A stretch of 5,084 nt of DNA. Source: Halanaerobiaceae bacterium (GTDB taxonomy: Bacteria; Bacillota; Halanaerobiia; Halanaerobiales; Halarsenatibacteraceae). Location: positions 1 to 5,084 of the forward strand of contig PWHA01000180.1 of the NCBI GenBank assembly GCA_003554685.1. The letters run 5' to 3'. The notes under the pieces are model-generated. The model did no database searches, was not told the DNA's origin, and saw nothing but the letters and a program-made list of their open reading frames with translations. Position numbers and translations under genes: made by a program. Shown here piece by piece: positions 4,874 through 5,084 of the stretch (positions are counted from its first letter, which is position 1; each line of letters starts with the position of its first letter).

Positions 4874-5084
4874 TTTTCAAGGTAAACTCGCATGCTCCTA
4901 TTGGACACAACAAGGAATGAAAATTAATGAACCAATTTTTAAGGTAAACCTCCATGCCCCTTAGGAGCACAACAAAATATGAAAATAACACGGCGGATTT
5001 TCAAGGTAAAATTTTTAAAGAGATTATTTGAAGAGATGAAAATAGAATTATTTGAAGAGATTTTAAGGTAAAATTTTTTAAAGA
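4874..5084 (+). repeat. Array of 62-bp units, continuing to the window edge
   Basis: AAGGTAAA recurs at 4879, 4941, 5003 and 5065, exactly 62 bp apart each time, giving units 4874-4935, 4936-4997, 4998-5059 and a partial from 5060. Units 1 and 2 are alike over most of their length: AAGGTAAAC, CATGC-CCT, CACAACAA and ATGAAAAT are shared. A small hairpin is possible around 4892-4907 and 4955-4969. Units 3 and 4 share AAGGTAAAATTTTT and then differ from units 1-2. Unit 3 itself carries ATTATTTGAAGAGAT twice (5023 and 5047). ATGAAAAT occurs once per unit in units 1-3. No gene of convincing length is present. The array may extend beyond the window. It is not a CRISPR, since there is no conserved repeat with unique spacers. 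Confidence 0.83.

Noticed and set aside
4612..4908. 98-codon minus-strand open frame over the mbl 3' end
   Set aside because: It is antisense to mbl and extends through the 9-bp array, which yields the artificial Cys/Leu/Arg run.
4780..5084. Terminator for murA-mbl
   Set aside because: No GC-rich hairpin followed by a T-run was found; the small hairpins in the 62-bp units are imperfect and lack a T-tract.

Overview
The window holds three bacterial genes, all on the + strand, set in an unusually large amount of repeat-built, AT-rich spacer. It opens inside the 3' end of atpC (F1Fo-ATP synthase epsilon subunit, stop at 228). Complete murA (start taken as GTG 2458, stop 3735) and complete mbl/mreB (3754-4779) follow as a tight two-gene operon.

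The order atpC, then murA, then mbl is the conserved Firmicutes order, known from the Bacillus subtilis murAA region. The peptide sequences also look like those of low-GC Gram-positive / Clostridia-type bacteria. The sporulation genes that separate murA from mbl in spore formers (spoIID, spoIIQ, spoIIID) are absent. This suggests a non-sporulating or reduced lineage. A halophilic anaerobe of the Halanaerobiales is my best guess, but it rests on general resemblance only.

The 2.2 kb between atpC and murA (229-2457) contains no convincing full-size gene. It holds a chain of unrelated tandem arrays: five 66-bp units plus a fragment (360-740), an intrinsic terminator (729-767), about 520 bp of unremarkable AT-rich sequence, four 30-bp units (1321-1440), a 20-bp array with A-tracts phased at about 10 bp (1621-1699), eight 20-bp units built on a near-palindrome (1811-1970), two 20-bp purine units (1991-2030), three 12-bp units (2101-2134), scattered ATGTTAT motifs, and four 12-bp units (2381-2428). 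A possible extended -10 promoter (2127-2155) and a possible 41-codon Lys-rich leader ORF (2313-2438) precede murA. After mbl there is a 9-bp array in phase with the mbl frame, then four units of exactly 62 bp running to the window edge.

Functionally, murA makes the first committed peptidoglycan precursor and Mbl/MreB directs where wall synthesis occurs, so the operon joins precursor supply to cell-shape control. The genes themselves are ordinary. The unusual part is the spacer DNA, where at least nine different repeat families are packed around two essential cell-wall genes.
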